Assembly (NCBI RefSeq): GCF_030766935.1
Contig: NZ_JASERL010000008.1
Coordinates: forward strand, 1-64,000
Direction: 5' to 3'
Length of the DNA stretch: 64,000 nt
DNA from: Streptomyces sp. KL109B
GTDB taxonomy: Bacteria; Actinomycetota; Actinomycetes; Streptomycetales; Streptomycetaceae
Shown in pieces: positions 15,661 through 23,623 of this stretch. Below the pieces are notes generated by a model. The model ran no database searches, had not been told where the DNA came from, and saw only the letters and a program-made list of their open reading frames with translations. The position numbers were made by a program, and so were the translations under genes. Numbering within the stretch: the first letter of the stretch is position 1; the number at the start of each line of letters is the position of its first letter.

Positions 15661-16668
15661 GTCTCCGAGACCGACCTGCAACTGCTGCACGCGCTCCAGA
15701 TCAACCCGCGCGTGCCGTGGAACGTGCTCGGTGACGTCCTCGGCATCAGCCCGTCCACCGCCGCCCGGCACTGGGGCCGGCTATCCGACGCGGGCCTCGC
15801 CTGGGTCAGCGCCTACCGGCCCGACTTCGCCGGACAGCTCGGCGACCCGGTGAACGCGCTGGTCACCGCCGTGTGCGCGCCCGGCCGACTGAACGAGATG
15901 GCAGCCGCGTTCGCCACCCACCCCGAGATCCTCTCCGTCGAGATCGTCTCCGGCGACGGGGACCTGCACCTCACGGTGATCGCGGCGGACCGGCACGCGT
16001 TCGCCGACTACATGCTCGGCCCGTTCGCCGCGGTCGACGGATTGCTGCAGTCCAGCACCTGCTGGGTGACCCGGATCTACAAGGAGGGCAGCAAGTGGCG
16101 GCTGCGCGCCCTGAGCCCGGCGCAGGCGCGCAGGCTGCGGGAAGCGGCGGGGGCCTCGGCAGGGGGCGCCGTACGAACTCCCCCTCCCGGCACGCCACTC
16201 GACCCGGCCGACCGGCGGATCGTCGCCGCCCTCGCCCCCGACGGGCGGGCCTCCTACGCGGCGCTCGCCGAGGCCGCCGCCGTCAGCGAGCCCACGGTGC
16301 GGCGCCGCCTGCGCCGGCTCCTCGACCACGGGCGGGTCGCGGTGCGCTGCGATCTCGCGTGGGAGGTGGCGGGCTGGCCGGTGACCACGGTGGTCGCGCT
16401 GCGCGTCCCGGCCGACCGGCTCCAGGAGACCGCCCGCGCCCTCGCCGCCCGCACCGACACCCGGCTCGTCGCCACCTGCGTGGGCGAGGCCGACCTCATC
16501 GTCTCCCTCTGGCTCCCGTCCCTCGCGGACGCCCACCCCTTCGCGGCGACACTCGCGGAGCGGTTCCCCGACGTACGCGTGGTGCGCTGGCTCACCGGCC
16601 TGCGCGCGATCAAGCGCATGGGCCAACTCCTGGACGAGCGGGGGCGGGCGCTGCGCCCCACCCCTTGA
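15646..16668 (+). CDS. Lrp/AsnC-family transcriptional regulator, duplicated form
   Basis: A 340-residue regulator, about twice the length of ordinary Lrp proteins. It contains two copies of the HTH plus RAM-like ligand/oligomerisation module. The first HTH (~8-50: LLHALQINPRVPWNVLGDVLGISPSTAARHW) is followed by an alpha/beta module. The second HTH (~190-235: IVAALAPDGRASYAALAEAAAVSEPTVRRRLRRL) is followed by VTTVVALRVPADRL...VATCVGEADLIVSLW. The ATG at 15646 has no Shine-Dalgarno and may be leaderless. It is divergent from the MFS/amidohydrolase unit and is its likely regulator, probably responding to an amino acid or derivative. Confidence 0.92.
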   Translation: MESVTVSETDLQLLHALQINPRVPWNVLGDVLGISPSTAARHWGRLSDAGLAWVSAYRPDFAGQLGDPVNALVTAVCAPGRLNEMAAAFATHPEILSVEIVSGDGDLHLTVIAADRHAFADYMLGPFAAVDGLLQSSTCWVTRIYKEGSKWRLRALSPAQARRLREAAGASAGGAVRTPPPGTPLDPADRRIVAALAPDGRASYAALAEAAAVSEPTVRRRLRRLLDHGRVAVRCDLAWEVAGWPVTTVVALRVPADRLQETARALAARTDTRLVATCVGEADLIVSLWLPSLADAHPFAATLAERFPDVRVVRWLTGLRAIKRMGQLLDERGRALRPTP

Positions 16669-16720
16669 CCGCTCGGGCGTTCCTCAATGGGTCGTCTCTC
16701 CCGCCTGGCCGGGCGTTCCT

Positions 16721-16825
16721 CGGCGGGTCGCCCTCTGGGCGTGCTGGGAGGTTTGCGGCGGGTCGCCCTCTGGGCTTGTCGCGCGGTTTGCGGTGGGTCG
16801 CGCCCTGGGGCGGTGGGTGGTTTTC
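16721..16825. repeat. Imperfect 35-bp tandem repeats
   Basis: Three degenerate units starting CGGCGGGTCGCCCTCTGGGC at 16721, 16756 and 16791 (period 35) fill the gap between the converging Lrp/AsnC and lipoprotein genes. No gene is seen here. Confidence 0.65.
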
Positions 16826-16903
16826 GGCGGGCCTGTGGCGCGGCTGCAGTGGTCGGCCCCTGGGCCCGTCAGGCGGGACTCGGTGGGCCGGTCCCTGGCC
16901 GCG

Positions 16904-18250
16904 TCACGCGGGCTTCAGCGTGCCGCCGCCCTCCAGCGTGTACTTCTTTCCGCGCAGGTCGGGGCTGGACGCCTTGTCGTACTTCACCGTGTGGCCGTTG
17001 CCCACGATCACGTCGGAGACCTTCGCGCCGTCGGCCAGCGTGAGGCCCTTCAGGGTCGAGTCGCCGGACACCGACCACTCCGTCTTCGGGCCGAGCTTCA
17101 GCGCCGCCGCGCCCACGATCTTCCCGTCCAGCTTGCTGGAGCCCTTCAGGTCGAGATCGGCGGACGAGCCCTTCGCCACCGCCACGCTGCCCTTCAGCTT
17201 CTCGCCGTCCGCCGTGAACGTCGCCGTCCCCTTGTCCGTGACCCGCAGCAGCTTCCCGTCCTTCGTGCTCACCTCGGCCTTGCCGCCCAACTCGATGTCC
17301 GCGTCGGCCTGTTGGACCGCGAAGATGTCACCGTCGGAGGCCTGCACCGCGCCGCCGGTCATCGTGAACGAGGTGTCGCCGTCGCCGCGCAGCACCACAC
17401 CGCCCGCCGCCGCGGCCGCCCGCACGTCCTCCAGGGACAGCGAACCCCCGGCCTCCACGGTGAACGCCTCCGAGTTCGCCAGGTCGAACAGCGTCTGGGA
17501 CAAGGACACCTCGCCCGCCGTCTGCACGCCCGGCGAACCACAGCCCGCCGAGGTCATCGTGCCGCCCGACACCGTGACCTTCCCGCCGCCCGGCCCCACC
17601 GCCACCGGCGCCGCCTGCGCGCCCGCCGTGTCGACCTCCACGTACGTCAGGTCGAGCGCCCCGCCGTGCGAGGCCGTGACGCCACGCGCCGACGACCCCT
17701 TCGTCTTGATGCCGCCCGCGCTGAGCGTGGCCTTCGCGCCCTCGCCAGAGGCGAACACCCCGGTCGCGCCCTTGCCCTTGGTGGACATCCGGCCGCCGGA
17801 CATGGTGAGCGTGCCGCCGTCGCGGGCGAGCGCGGCCGCGTTCAGGCCGTGCCCGTCGGAGGCCGTGACGGACGAGGTGCCCCCGTGCTTGATCACCTTT
17901 CCGTCGCGCGTCGTCAGCTTCCCCGAACCGGACACGAGCAGCGCCGACCTGTCGCCCGTCGTCGTCTTGAACTCCTTCTGCGCCTTCGCCTGCACCGTCT
18001 TGTCGTCGACCGTGTACGCCGACGTCGCGCGCGGCTTCGCGTCCGGGCCGTGGTCGTCGGCCGACGGGTCCGTCACACAGCGGGCGCCGCTCGCCGTCGC
18101 GGCGGGCGAGGCGGCCGGCGGCGGATTGGTCGCCCCGTCGTCGTCGGAACAGCCGGTCAGCGTGGACACGGCGAGCGGCAGCAGCAGTACGGAGGCGGTG
18201 ACCGCGGCGCGGCGGTGTCCCTGGCGGCGCGGGAGTCCCGGGTTCTTCAT
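16904..18250 (-). CDS. Secreted lipoprotein with beta-helix-like repeats
   Basis: A 448-residue putative lipoprotein. The basic N-terminus and hydrophobic core lead to a lipobox with cysteine (VSTLTGC) near residue 36. The mature part consists of short repeated Gly/Ser/Thr-rich strands (DGGTLTMSGGRMSTKG, GGKVTVSGGTMTSAG, TSFTMTGGAVQASDG) like those of right-handed beta-helix proteins. No catalytic residues are recognisable. The ATG at 18250 is used. A GTG at 18271 would overlap the upstream phosphatase stop as GTGA and is a good alternative, adding seven residues. It appears to be co-transcribed with the PP2C phosphatase. Function is unknown; an extracellular structural or adhesive role is only a guess. 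Confidence 0.8.
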   Translation of the reverse strand: MKNPGLPRRQGHRRAAVTASVLLLPLAVSTLTGCSDDDGATNPPPAASPAATASGARCVTDPSADDHGPDAKPRATSAYTVDDKTVQAKAQKEFKTTTGDRSALLVSGSGKLTTRDGKVIKHGGTSSVTASDGHGLNAAALARDGGTLTMSGGRMSTKGKGATGVFASGEGAKATLSAGGIKTKGSSARGVTASHGGALDLTYVEVDTAGAQAAPVAVGPGGGKVTVSGGTMTSAGCGSPGVQTAGEVSLSQTLFDLANSEAFTVEAGGSLSLEDVRAAAAAGGVVLRGDGDTSFTMTGGAVQASDGDIFAVQQADADIELGGKAEVSTKDGKLLRVTDKGTATFTADGEKLKGSVAVAKGSSADLDLKGSSKLDGKIVGAAALKLGPKTEWSVSGDSTLKGLTLADGAKVSDVIVGNGHTVKYDKASSPDLRGKKYTLEGGGTLKPA

Positions 18251-18267
18251 GCGCCTACGTTCACACC

Positions 18268-19434
18268 TCACGCCTCACGAGGCACGCCCGGGGTCGGCGT
18301 GGCGCCATCGACGGTCCCCGACGCGGGCACCACCGGGGCGAAGACCAGCAGCGTCAGATCGTCCCTGACCGACCCGGCGAACCGGATCACGTCCCGCCAC
18401 ACCGCGTCCGTGAGCCCGGCCGGATCCTCGCCCGCGAACTGCGGAAGCCGTTCGGTGAGCGGATAGAACGCGCCGGCCTGGTCCCGCGCCTCCGTCACCC
18501 CGTCCGTCGGCGCGATCAGCCGGTCCCCGCGGCGCAGCTCGAACGTCAGCCGCTCGGGCGGCGCCAGCTCCGCGAGCCCCAGCCCGAGCGGCGCCCCCGA
18601 CGGCACGTCGAGCTCCGTCACCCGCCCCTCGCGCAGCAGCAGCGGATGCGGGTGACCGCAGCTGATGACGTGCACGACGGGCGGCTCGCCGGGGCCGGGG
18701 TCGGGGAATTCGAGCAGCACCGCCGTCGCGAACAGCTCCGCGTGCTCGTCCTCCGCCGTGTCCACGACGAGCCGCCGGTCGAGCCGCGCCGCCACCCCCT
18801 CCAGGTCCGGCTGGTCGAGCACCGCCTCCCGGAACGCGCCGAGCAGCCCCGCCACCGTGCCCACCGCCGACAGGCCGTGCCCCTGTACGTCGCCGACCAC
18901 CGCCCGTACGCCCGTCGGACCCTTCCGTACGTCGAAGAGGTCGCCGCCGACCAGGGCGCCGCGGTGCGCCGCCCGGTACAGGCCCGCGCAGCGCACGGCG
19001 CCCACCCGCTCCGGCAGCGGCGGCAGCACCGCGAACTGGGCGGCCTCCGCGACCGTACGCACCGTCACCAGCTGCTCGTCCCTGCGGCTGCGCACCCACG
19101 CGATGACGACGCTGAGGACGGCGACGAACGCCACGGTCAGCACGTCGCCGCTGCCGGGCCGCCCGAAGCCGATCCGCGGCAGGTTCAGGAGCAGCACGAC
19201 GCAGCCGCCGAACAGCGCCGTGACCGCGGGACCGTATGTCAGGGCGGCCAGCGGCGGGATCGCGCCGAGCAGGAACGCCAGCTCGAAACGGTGGCGGGTG
19301 ACGACCTGCAGCGCGTAAAGCCCCACGAGCAGCACGACCGGAAGCCAGCGCACCCAGCGCGGCGGCGGCGCGCCCCGCAGCCAGGCGCGCCGCGCCTCGT
19401 CCTTGCGGCGCGCCACGGGCCAGGGCCTGGTCAT
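18268..19434 (-). CDS. Membrane PP2C-family (SpoIIE-like) phosphatase
   Basis: A 388-residue protein with about three transmembrane segments in the first 120 residues (WLPVVLLVGLYALQVV, AALTYGPAVTALFGGCVVLLL, LTVAFVAVLSVVIAW). A cytoplasmic SpoIIE-type protein serine/threonine phosphatase domain follows (~150-380). Metal-binding and catalytic motifs are visible as GGDLFDV, VVGDVQGHGLSA, PTDGVTEARD and DDLTLLVF. Such enzymes usually control anti-anti-sigma factors, but no partner is adjacent. The ATG at 19434 follows AAGGAG. The stop overlaps a possible GTG start of the lipoprotein gene, so translation may be coupled. Confidence 0.92.
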   Translation of the reverse strand: MTRPWPVARRKDEARRAWLRGAPPPRWVRWLPVVLLVGLYALQVVTRHRFELAFLLGAIPPLAALTYGPAVTALFGGCVVLLLNLPRIGFGRPGSGDVLTVAFVAVLSVVIAWVRSRRDEQLVTVRTVAEAAQFAVLPPLPERVGAVRCAGLYRAAHRGALVGGDLFDVRKGPTGVRAVVGDVQGHGLSAVGTVAGLLGAFREAVLDQPDLEGVAARLDRRLVVDTAEDEHAELFATAVLLEFPDPGPGEPPVVHVISCGHPHPLLLREGRVTELDVPSGAPLGLGLAELAPPERLTFELRRGDRLIAPTDGVTEARDQAGAFYPLTERLPQFAGEDPAGLTDAVWRDVIRFAGSVRDDLTLLVFAPVVPASGTVDGATPTPGVPREA

Positions 19435-19537
19435 GCGGCTACGGCTCCTTCCGCGGCGGAACGGGCGAGGTGTCAATTCACCCTGCTACGAGTCGTCGGG
19501 CGTCGCACGCCGTGACCGCGGCGCCACCGGCCGGGGG

Positions 19538-20038
19538 CTACAGGGGGCGGCCCATCAGCACGTCGTCGACGTACGACCCGTCCAACAGGAACTCCTCCGG
19601 CAGCACGCCCTCGACGACGAAGCCCTCCGCCTCGTACAGCTTCCGCGCCGGGGTGTTGTGCCCGAGCACGCGCAGCGTGATCCGCCGCGCGCCCTGCCGC
19701 CGTGCCAGCTCGACGGCGCCCCGCACCAAAGCCCGGCCGACGCCGCGCCCGCGGGCCGCGTCCGCGACGACGAGGCCCAGGATCTGGCGGACGTGCGCGT
19801 TCGATTCGAGGGGCGTCGGGAATCCGAGCCGTACGTAGCCCACGGCGCGGCCGTCGGACTCGGCGACGAGGTGGTCGCGCGGGCCGAAGCGCTCGTTGAA
19901 GAACGGCGCGGGTTCCGGGTCGAGCGGCCGCACCGCATGCAGATACGACCAGGTGTCCCGGTCGAGACGGTCGAGCGCCGCCGCGTCGTCGGCGACGGCG
20001 AAACGTATGTGGACCTCGGTGTCCTCGGGGGCTGACAT
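19538..20038 (-). CDS. GNAT-family N-acetyltransferase
   Basis: A 166-residue acetyltransferase. The acetyl-CoA-binding motif A is clear (LGLVVADAARGRGVGRALVRGAVE, ~90-113), followed by the motif-B helix NTPARKLYEAEGFVVEG. The N-terminus carries the VHIRFAVADDAAALDRL signature of RimI-like GNATs. The ATG at 20038 gives a normal family length. The substrate could be a small amine, an antibiotic or a protein N-terminus. It is divergent from the epimerase gene, with only 32 bases between starts. Confidence 0.9.
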   Translation of the reverse strand: MSAPEDTEVHIRFAVADDAAALDRLDRDTWSYLHAVRPLDPEPAPFFNERFGPRDHLVAESDGRAVGYVRLGFPTPLESNAHVRQILGLVVADAARGRGVGRALVRGAVELARRQGARRITLRVLGHNTPARKLYEAEGFVVEGVLPEEFLLDGSYVDDVLMGRPL

Positions 20039-20070
20039 GCGGCCGACTGTACGACGGGCAGGATGGGCCC

Positions 20071-20979
20071 ATGACACGTTTCGCGGTGGCGGGCGCCTCC
20101 GGACTCATCGGCTCGGCGCTCGTGCGTTCCCTGACCGACGACGGGCACGAAGTGGTGCGCCTGGTGCGGCGCGCGCCGCGGGCGGCGGACGAGGTGCGGT
20201 GGGCACCGAAGGACGGACAGGTCGACCTCGCCGGGCTCGCCGGGTGCGAGGCGATCGTGAACCTGGCCGGGGCCGGGGTCGGCGACCACCGGTGGACGGC
20301 CGCGTACAAGCGGGAGATCCGGGACAGCCGGGTCCTCGGTACGCAGGCGCTCGCGCGGGCGGCGGCGGCCCTCGACACCCCGCCGCGGGTCTTCCTCAAC
20401 GGGAGCGCGGTCGGCTACTACGGCGACACGGGCAGCCGGAGCGTCGACGAGTCCGCCCCCGCGGGCGACGGCTTCCTGCCCTCCGTCTGCGTCGAGTGGG
20501 AGGCCGCGGCGGCCCCAGCCCACCAGGCCGGCATCCGCACGGTCTTCGCCCGCACCGGGCTCGTCGTCGCCCGTGGCGGAGGCGCCTGGGGCAAGCTCTT
20601 CCCGCTGTTCAAGGCGGGGCTCGGCGGGCGCCTGGGGGACGGGCGGCAGTACTGGTCGTACATCGCGCTCGCCGACCATGTCGCGGCGCTGCGCCACCTT
20701 CTCGACACGGACGGGCTGGCCGGTCCTGTGAACCTGACGGCGCCGCAGCCGGCGACGAACCGGGAGGTGACGGCGGCGATGGGGCGGGTGCTGCGGCGGC
20801 CCACGCCGTTCCCCGTGCCGTCCTTCGCGCTGCGGGTCGCCCTCGGCGAGATGGCGGGGGACGTTCTGGGGTCGACCCGTGCGGTGCCTACGCGGCTGCT
20901 GGAGTCCGGCTTCGAGTTCGCCCACCCGGGGGTGGACCAGGCGATCCGCGCGGCACAAGCAAGCCCCTCCGGCGTTTGA
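20071..20979 (+). CDS. TIGR01777-family (SDR/epimerase-like) protein
   Basis: A 302-residue extended-SDR protein of the TIGR01777 family (YfcH-like; mostly of unknown substrate). It has a Rossmann motif GASGLIGSAL (8-17), the family segment IVNLAGAGVGDHRWT (~68-82) and the active-site-like SAVGYYGD. WSYIALADHVAAL (~190) and a C-terminal DUF1731-like region are also present. GCAGGATG serves as ribosome site. The final residues ASPSGV and the stop codon come from a dispersed repeat that starts inside the gene. Confidence 0.92.
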   Translation: MTRFAVAGASGLIGSALVRSLTDDGHEVVRLVRRAPRAADEVRWAPKDGQVDLAGLAGCEAIVNLAGAGVGDHRWTAAYKREIRDSRVLGTQALARAAAALDTPPRVFLNGSAVGYYGDTGSRSVDESAPAGDGFLPSVCVEWEAAAAPAHQAGIRTVFARTGLVVARGGGAWGKLFPLFKAGLGGRLGDGRQYWSYIALADHVAALRHLLDTDGLAGPVNLTAPQPATNREVTAAMGRVLRRPTPFPVPSFALRVALGEMAGDVLGSTRAVPTRLLESGFEFAHPGVDQAIRAAQASPSGV

Positions 20980-21058
20980 GGAGCGGGGGCCGGGGCGGAG
21001 CCCCGGGTCTTTCCAGCCCCTCCGGCGTTTGAGGAGCGGGGGCCGGGGCGGAGCCCCG
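20960..21058. repeat. Two inverted-orientation dispersed repeats
   Basis: Two adjacent copies of CAAGCCCCTCCGGCGTTTGA plus a GGGGCGGAGCCCC hairpin lie in the opposite orientation to those at 12.5 and 47.5 kb. The first begins inside the epimerase gene and supplies its stop codon. They separate this gene from the converging DUF4240 gene and could form a terminator. Confidence 0.85.
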
Positions 21059-21072
21059 AGGCGTGGGGACGG

Positions 21073-21588
21073 CTAGCCGAAACGGGACGTCAAGCGGGGA
21101 TACGTCCGCGCCATCACCCCGTCGTCCTCGAAGTCCAGGGGCGTGCCCACCGGTTCCGCCGGGGCCGCCGCGATGCCGAGGTCGGGGGCGACCGCCCCGG
21201 TCAGCTGCTCGTACGCCTCGTCCGCGGCGTAGCCGATCTCCTCGCCGTCGCCGTCGACCTCGTCGTCGAACTCGTCGAGGAGCTCCGCCAGGGAGTCCGG
21301 GTCGTGCAGGGCCCCCTCGAAGACCTCCCGGCCCTGGCCGATCAGCCAGCACCGGAAGTAGTCGAACGCGTCGTCGCTCGCCCCACCGAGCAGCACCCAC
21401 GCCGCCCCCCAAAGATCCCACCGGTACGCCCGGTTGTAGCGGGACTCGAAGTGCCGCGCGAAGTCGAGCACGAAGTCGGGATCGAACCGCAGCAGCCGCT
21501 CGACGAGCAACTCGGCGTGGTCCTCGGGGTCGCCGCCCGAGGCCTCACGCGTGCTGTCCACGATCTCCCAGAACTCCGTCTCGTCCAT
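21073..21588 (-). CDS. DUF4240 domain protein
   Basis: A 171-residue acidic protein starting MDETEFWEIVDSTREASGGD, the characteristic opening of the DUF4240 family. The ~130-residue domain contains the WGAAWVLLGGASDDAFDYFRCWLIGQGREVF segment conserved in that family. Two acidic stretches occur (LDEFDDEVDGDGEE, LDFEDDG). The ATG at 21588 is preferred over the longer frame. Function is unknown; it is probably cytoplasmic. Confidence 0.85.
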   Translation of the reverse strand: MDETEFWEIVDSTREASGGDPEDHAELLVERLLRFDPDFVLDFARHFESRYNRAYRWDLWGAAWVLLGGASDDAFDYFRCWLIGQGREVFEGALHDPDSLAELLDEFDDEVDGDGEEIGYAADEAYEQLTGAVAPDLGIAAAPAEPVGTPLDFEDDGVMARTYPRLTSRFG

Positions 21589-21700
21589 CACGGGACCAGC
21601 ATCGGCCCTGGAGAGATGGGCCGCACGCCGAGCGCACGACGTCTTCCACTTCGTTACGCATGCACATGCCGACGGCACCCCGCGCCCGGCAGCCTCCCCC

Positions 21701-22693
21701 TCACCCGTACCACCCCCGCATCCGCCGCGCGGCCTGCGCGAACCGCTCCCGCAGCGCCACCGGAGCCACCACCTCCGCCTCCGGTCCGAGCGCCATGAGC
21801 TGCGTGTACGCGACGTCCTCCGACTCGACCGGCAGCGTCACCGTCAGCCGCCCGTCGGCGCCCGCGTCCCCCGCCGACTCCAGCGCCTCCCGGGCGGACG
21901 CCGCGTCGGTGGCGTACGGCAGTTGACGTATTCCGGCGGGCGTGAGCCGCACGACGACCTCCGCCCGCAGCAGTGCCCGCGCGAACTGCGCCGCCCGTTC
22001 CTCCCAGAACGCGGGCAGGTCGAACGCCTCCTCCCCTTCGGCCCGCTCGAACCGTTCCTCGCCCGGTGTCACCACCGTGAACCGGTCGACCCGGTACACC
22101 CGGAAGGCGTCCGCCTCGCGCACCGCCGCCGCCAGGTACCAGACGCCCGCCTTGAGCACCAGGCCGTACGGCTCCAACTCCCGCTCCACGTCCTCCTCTT
22201 GACCCAGCGACGTGCGCCGGTACCCGACCCGCAGCACCCGGTCCTCCCACACCGCCTCCGCGATCGCGGGCAGCAGCTCCGGGGGCTGCGGCTCCTTGAA
22301 CCAGCCCGGCGCGTCGAGGTGGAAGCGCTGCGCCGCCGACTGTGGTGCGTCGCGCAGCGACGGCAGCAGCGCCGCCGACACCTTCAGGTGCGCCGCCGAC
22401 GCCGCGTCCTCAAGTCCCATCTCGCGCAGCGCCCCCGGCACCCCCGACAGGAACAGCGACTCCGCCTCGCCGCGCGCGAGCCCGGTGAGCCGCGTCCGGT
22501 ACCCGCCGATCAGCCGGTACCCACCGGCCCGCCCCCGGTCCGCGTACACCGGAACCCCCGCCTCCGACAGGGCCTGCGCGTCCCGCGTCACCGTCCGCTC
22601 GGACACCTCCAGCTCGCGCGCCAGCTCGGCCGCGGTCATGGACGGCCGGGACTGGAGCAACAGCACCATCTTGATCAGGCGGGCAGCACGCAT
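21701..22693 (-). CDS. WYL-domain transcriptional regulator (DeoR/HTH_11 type)
   Basis: A 330-residue regulator with an N-terminal winged helix (residues ~5-60: LIKMVLLLQSRPSMTAAELARELEVSERTVTRDAQAL). A WYL ligand-sensing domain follows (~145-310: LRVGYRR, EPYGLVLKAGVWYLAA, FRVYRVDRF). Such proteins sense nucleotides, DNA damage or small ligands in different bacteria. It starts at the ATG at 22693, 50 bases from the end of the VOC-protein gene, which reads toward it on the same strand. The two may form an operon. The ligand is unknown. Confidence 0.93.
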   Translation of the reverse strand: MRAARLIKMVLLLQSRPSMTAAELARELEVSERTVTRDAQALSEAGVPVYADRGRAGGYRLIGGYRTRLTGLARGEAESLFLSGVPGALREMGLEDAASAAHLKVSAALLPSLRDAPQSAAQRFHLDAPGWFKEPQPPELLPAIAEAVWEDRVLRVGYRRTSLGQEEDVERELEPYGLVLKAGVWYLAAAVREADAFRVYRVDRFTVVTPGEERFERAEGEEAFDLPAFWEERAAQFARALLRAEVVVRLTPAGIRQLPYATDAASAREALESAGDAGADGRLTVTLPVESEDVAYTQLMALGPEAEVVAPVALRERFAQAARRMRGWYG

Positions 22694-22743
22694 ACCGACA
22701 TCATGAACCGCCCCACTGACAACCGACCCGAACCGGCCGCCCC

Positions 22744-23508
22744 TCAGGCCGCGAAGCGCATCACCGAGAACGCCGCGCCCTGCGGGTCCGCCAGCATCGC
22801 GAACCGGCCGGGAGCGATCGACGTGGGCGCCACCAGGACGTGCCCCGACAGCTCAGCGCAGCGCTCCGCCACCGCGTCCGGATCGTCCACGGCGACGTAC
22901 AGGTTCCAGTGCGAGGGCACCTCGGGCGGGAAGTCGCCGGCCGACATGTCGACCATGCCGCCGAAGGGCTCGTCCGCGACCGACCACTGCGTGTAGGAGT
23001 CGTCCCGGCGCGCGCCCCAGCCGAGCACCGACTGGTAGAAGTCCACCGCGCCCGCACCGTCCCGCGTGACGAGTTCGAACCAGCAGAAGCTGCTCGGCAC
23101 GTTCACCACCTCGAACCCGGCGTGCTCCTGCGGCTCCCACAGGCCGAACACGGCGCCCGCCGGGTCCTGGCAGACCGCCAGCCTGCCCTCTTCCTCGACG
23201 CCGATCGGACCCGAGACGACCCGGCCGTTGTTGCCGCTCACGCGCGCGGTGACCGCGTCGATGCCGCTGGACTGGAAGTACGGCAGCCAGGCGGCGGGCT
23301 GTCCTGGGCGCAGCACCGGTCCCACCCCCGCCACCTTCGGCCCGTCCGGGCTGTCCAGTGCGAACCTGCCGTGCCCGCCCACCGTGGGGTCCTCGGTCGA
23401 CCGGGTGCGCCAGCCGAACAGGGCCTCGTAGAAGTACCGGGCCGCCTCCGGCTCTGTGGTCGACAGATCCGCCCAGCACGGCGCCGAGGGAGTCTTGGAG
23501 ATCTTCAT
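22744..23508 (-). CDS. VOC-family protein, two tandem domains
   Basis: A 254-residue protein with two vicinal-oxygen-chelate (glyoxalase/bleomycin-resistance) repeats at about 8-120 (PCWADLSTTEPEAARYFYEALFGW) and 130-250 (FCWFELVTRDGAGAVDFYQSVLGW). It resembles the Streptomyces CFP-30B/hydroxylase-like VOC proteins. The ATG at 23508 follows GGGAGG nine bases upstream. Whether it is enzymatic or only binds a metabolite cannot be told from the sequence. It precedes the WYL regulator on the same strand. Confidence 0.9.
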   Translation of the reverse strand: MKISKTPSAPCWADLSTTEPEAARYFYEALFGWRTRSTEDPTVGGHGRFALDSPDGPKVAGVGPVLRPGQPAAWLPYFQSSGIDAVTARVSGNNGRVVSGPIGVEEEGRLAVCQDPAGAVFGLWEPQEHAGFEVVNVPSSFCWFELVTRDGAGAVDFYQSVLGWGARRDDSYTQWSVADEPFGGMVDMSAGDFPPEVPSHWNLYVAVDDPDAVAERCAELSGHVLVAPTSIAPGRFAMLADPQGAAFSVMRFAA

Positions 23509-23567
23509 GGAGATACGCCTCCCACAACGCGAACGGGGCCCCGGAGCGGACGCGTCCATTCACGCAC

Positions 23568-23602
23568 GCGTGCCCCGCCCCGGCAATCGGGACGGGGCAC
23601 GC
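23568..23602 (-). terminator. aceE terminator
   Basis: GCGTGCCCCG (23568-23577) pairs with CGGGGCACGC (23593-23602). The stem is extended inward by CCCG/CGGG around the loop GCAAT, with one mismatched pair. It lies 22 bases past the aceE stop. Confidence 0.75.
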
Positions 23603-23623
23603 AAAGCCCGTGAACTCGGGGTA

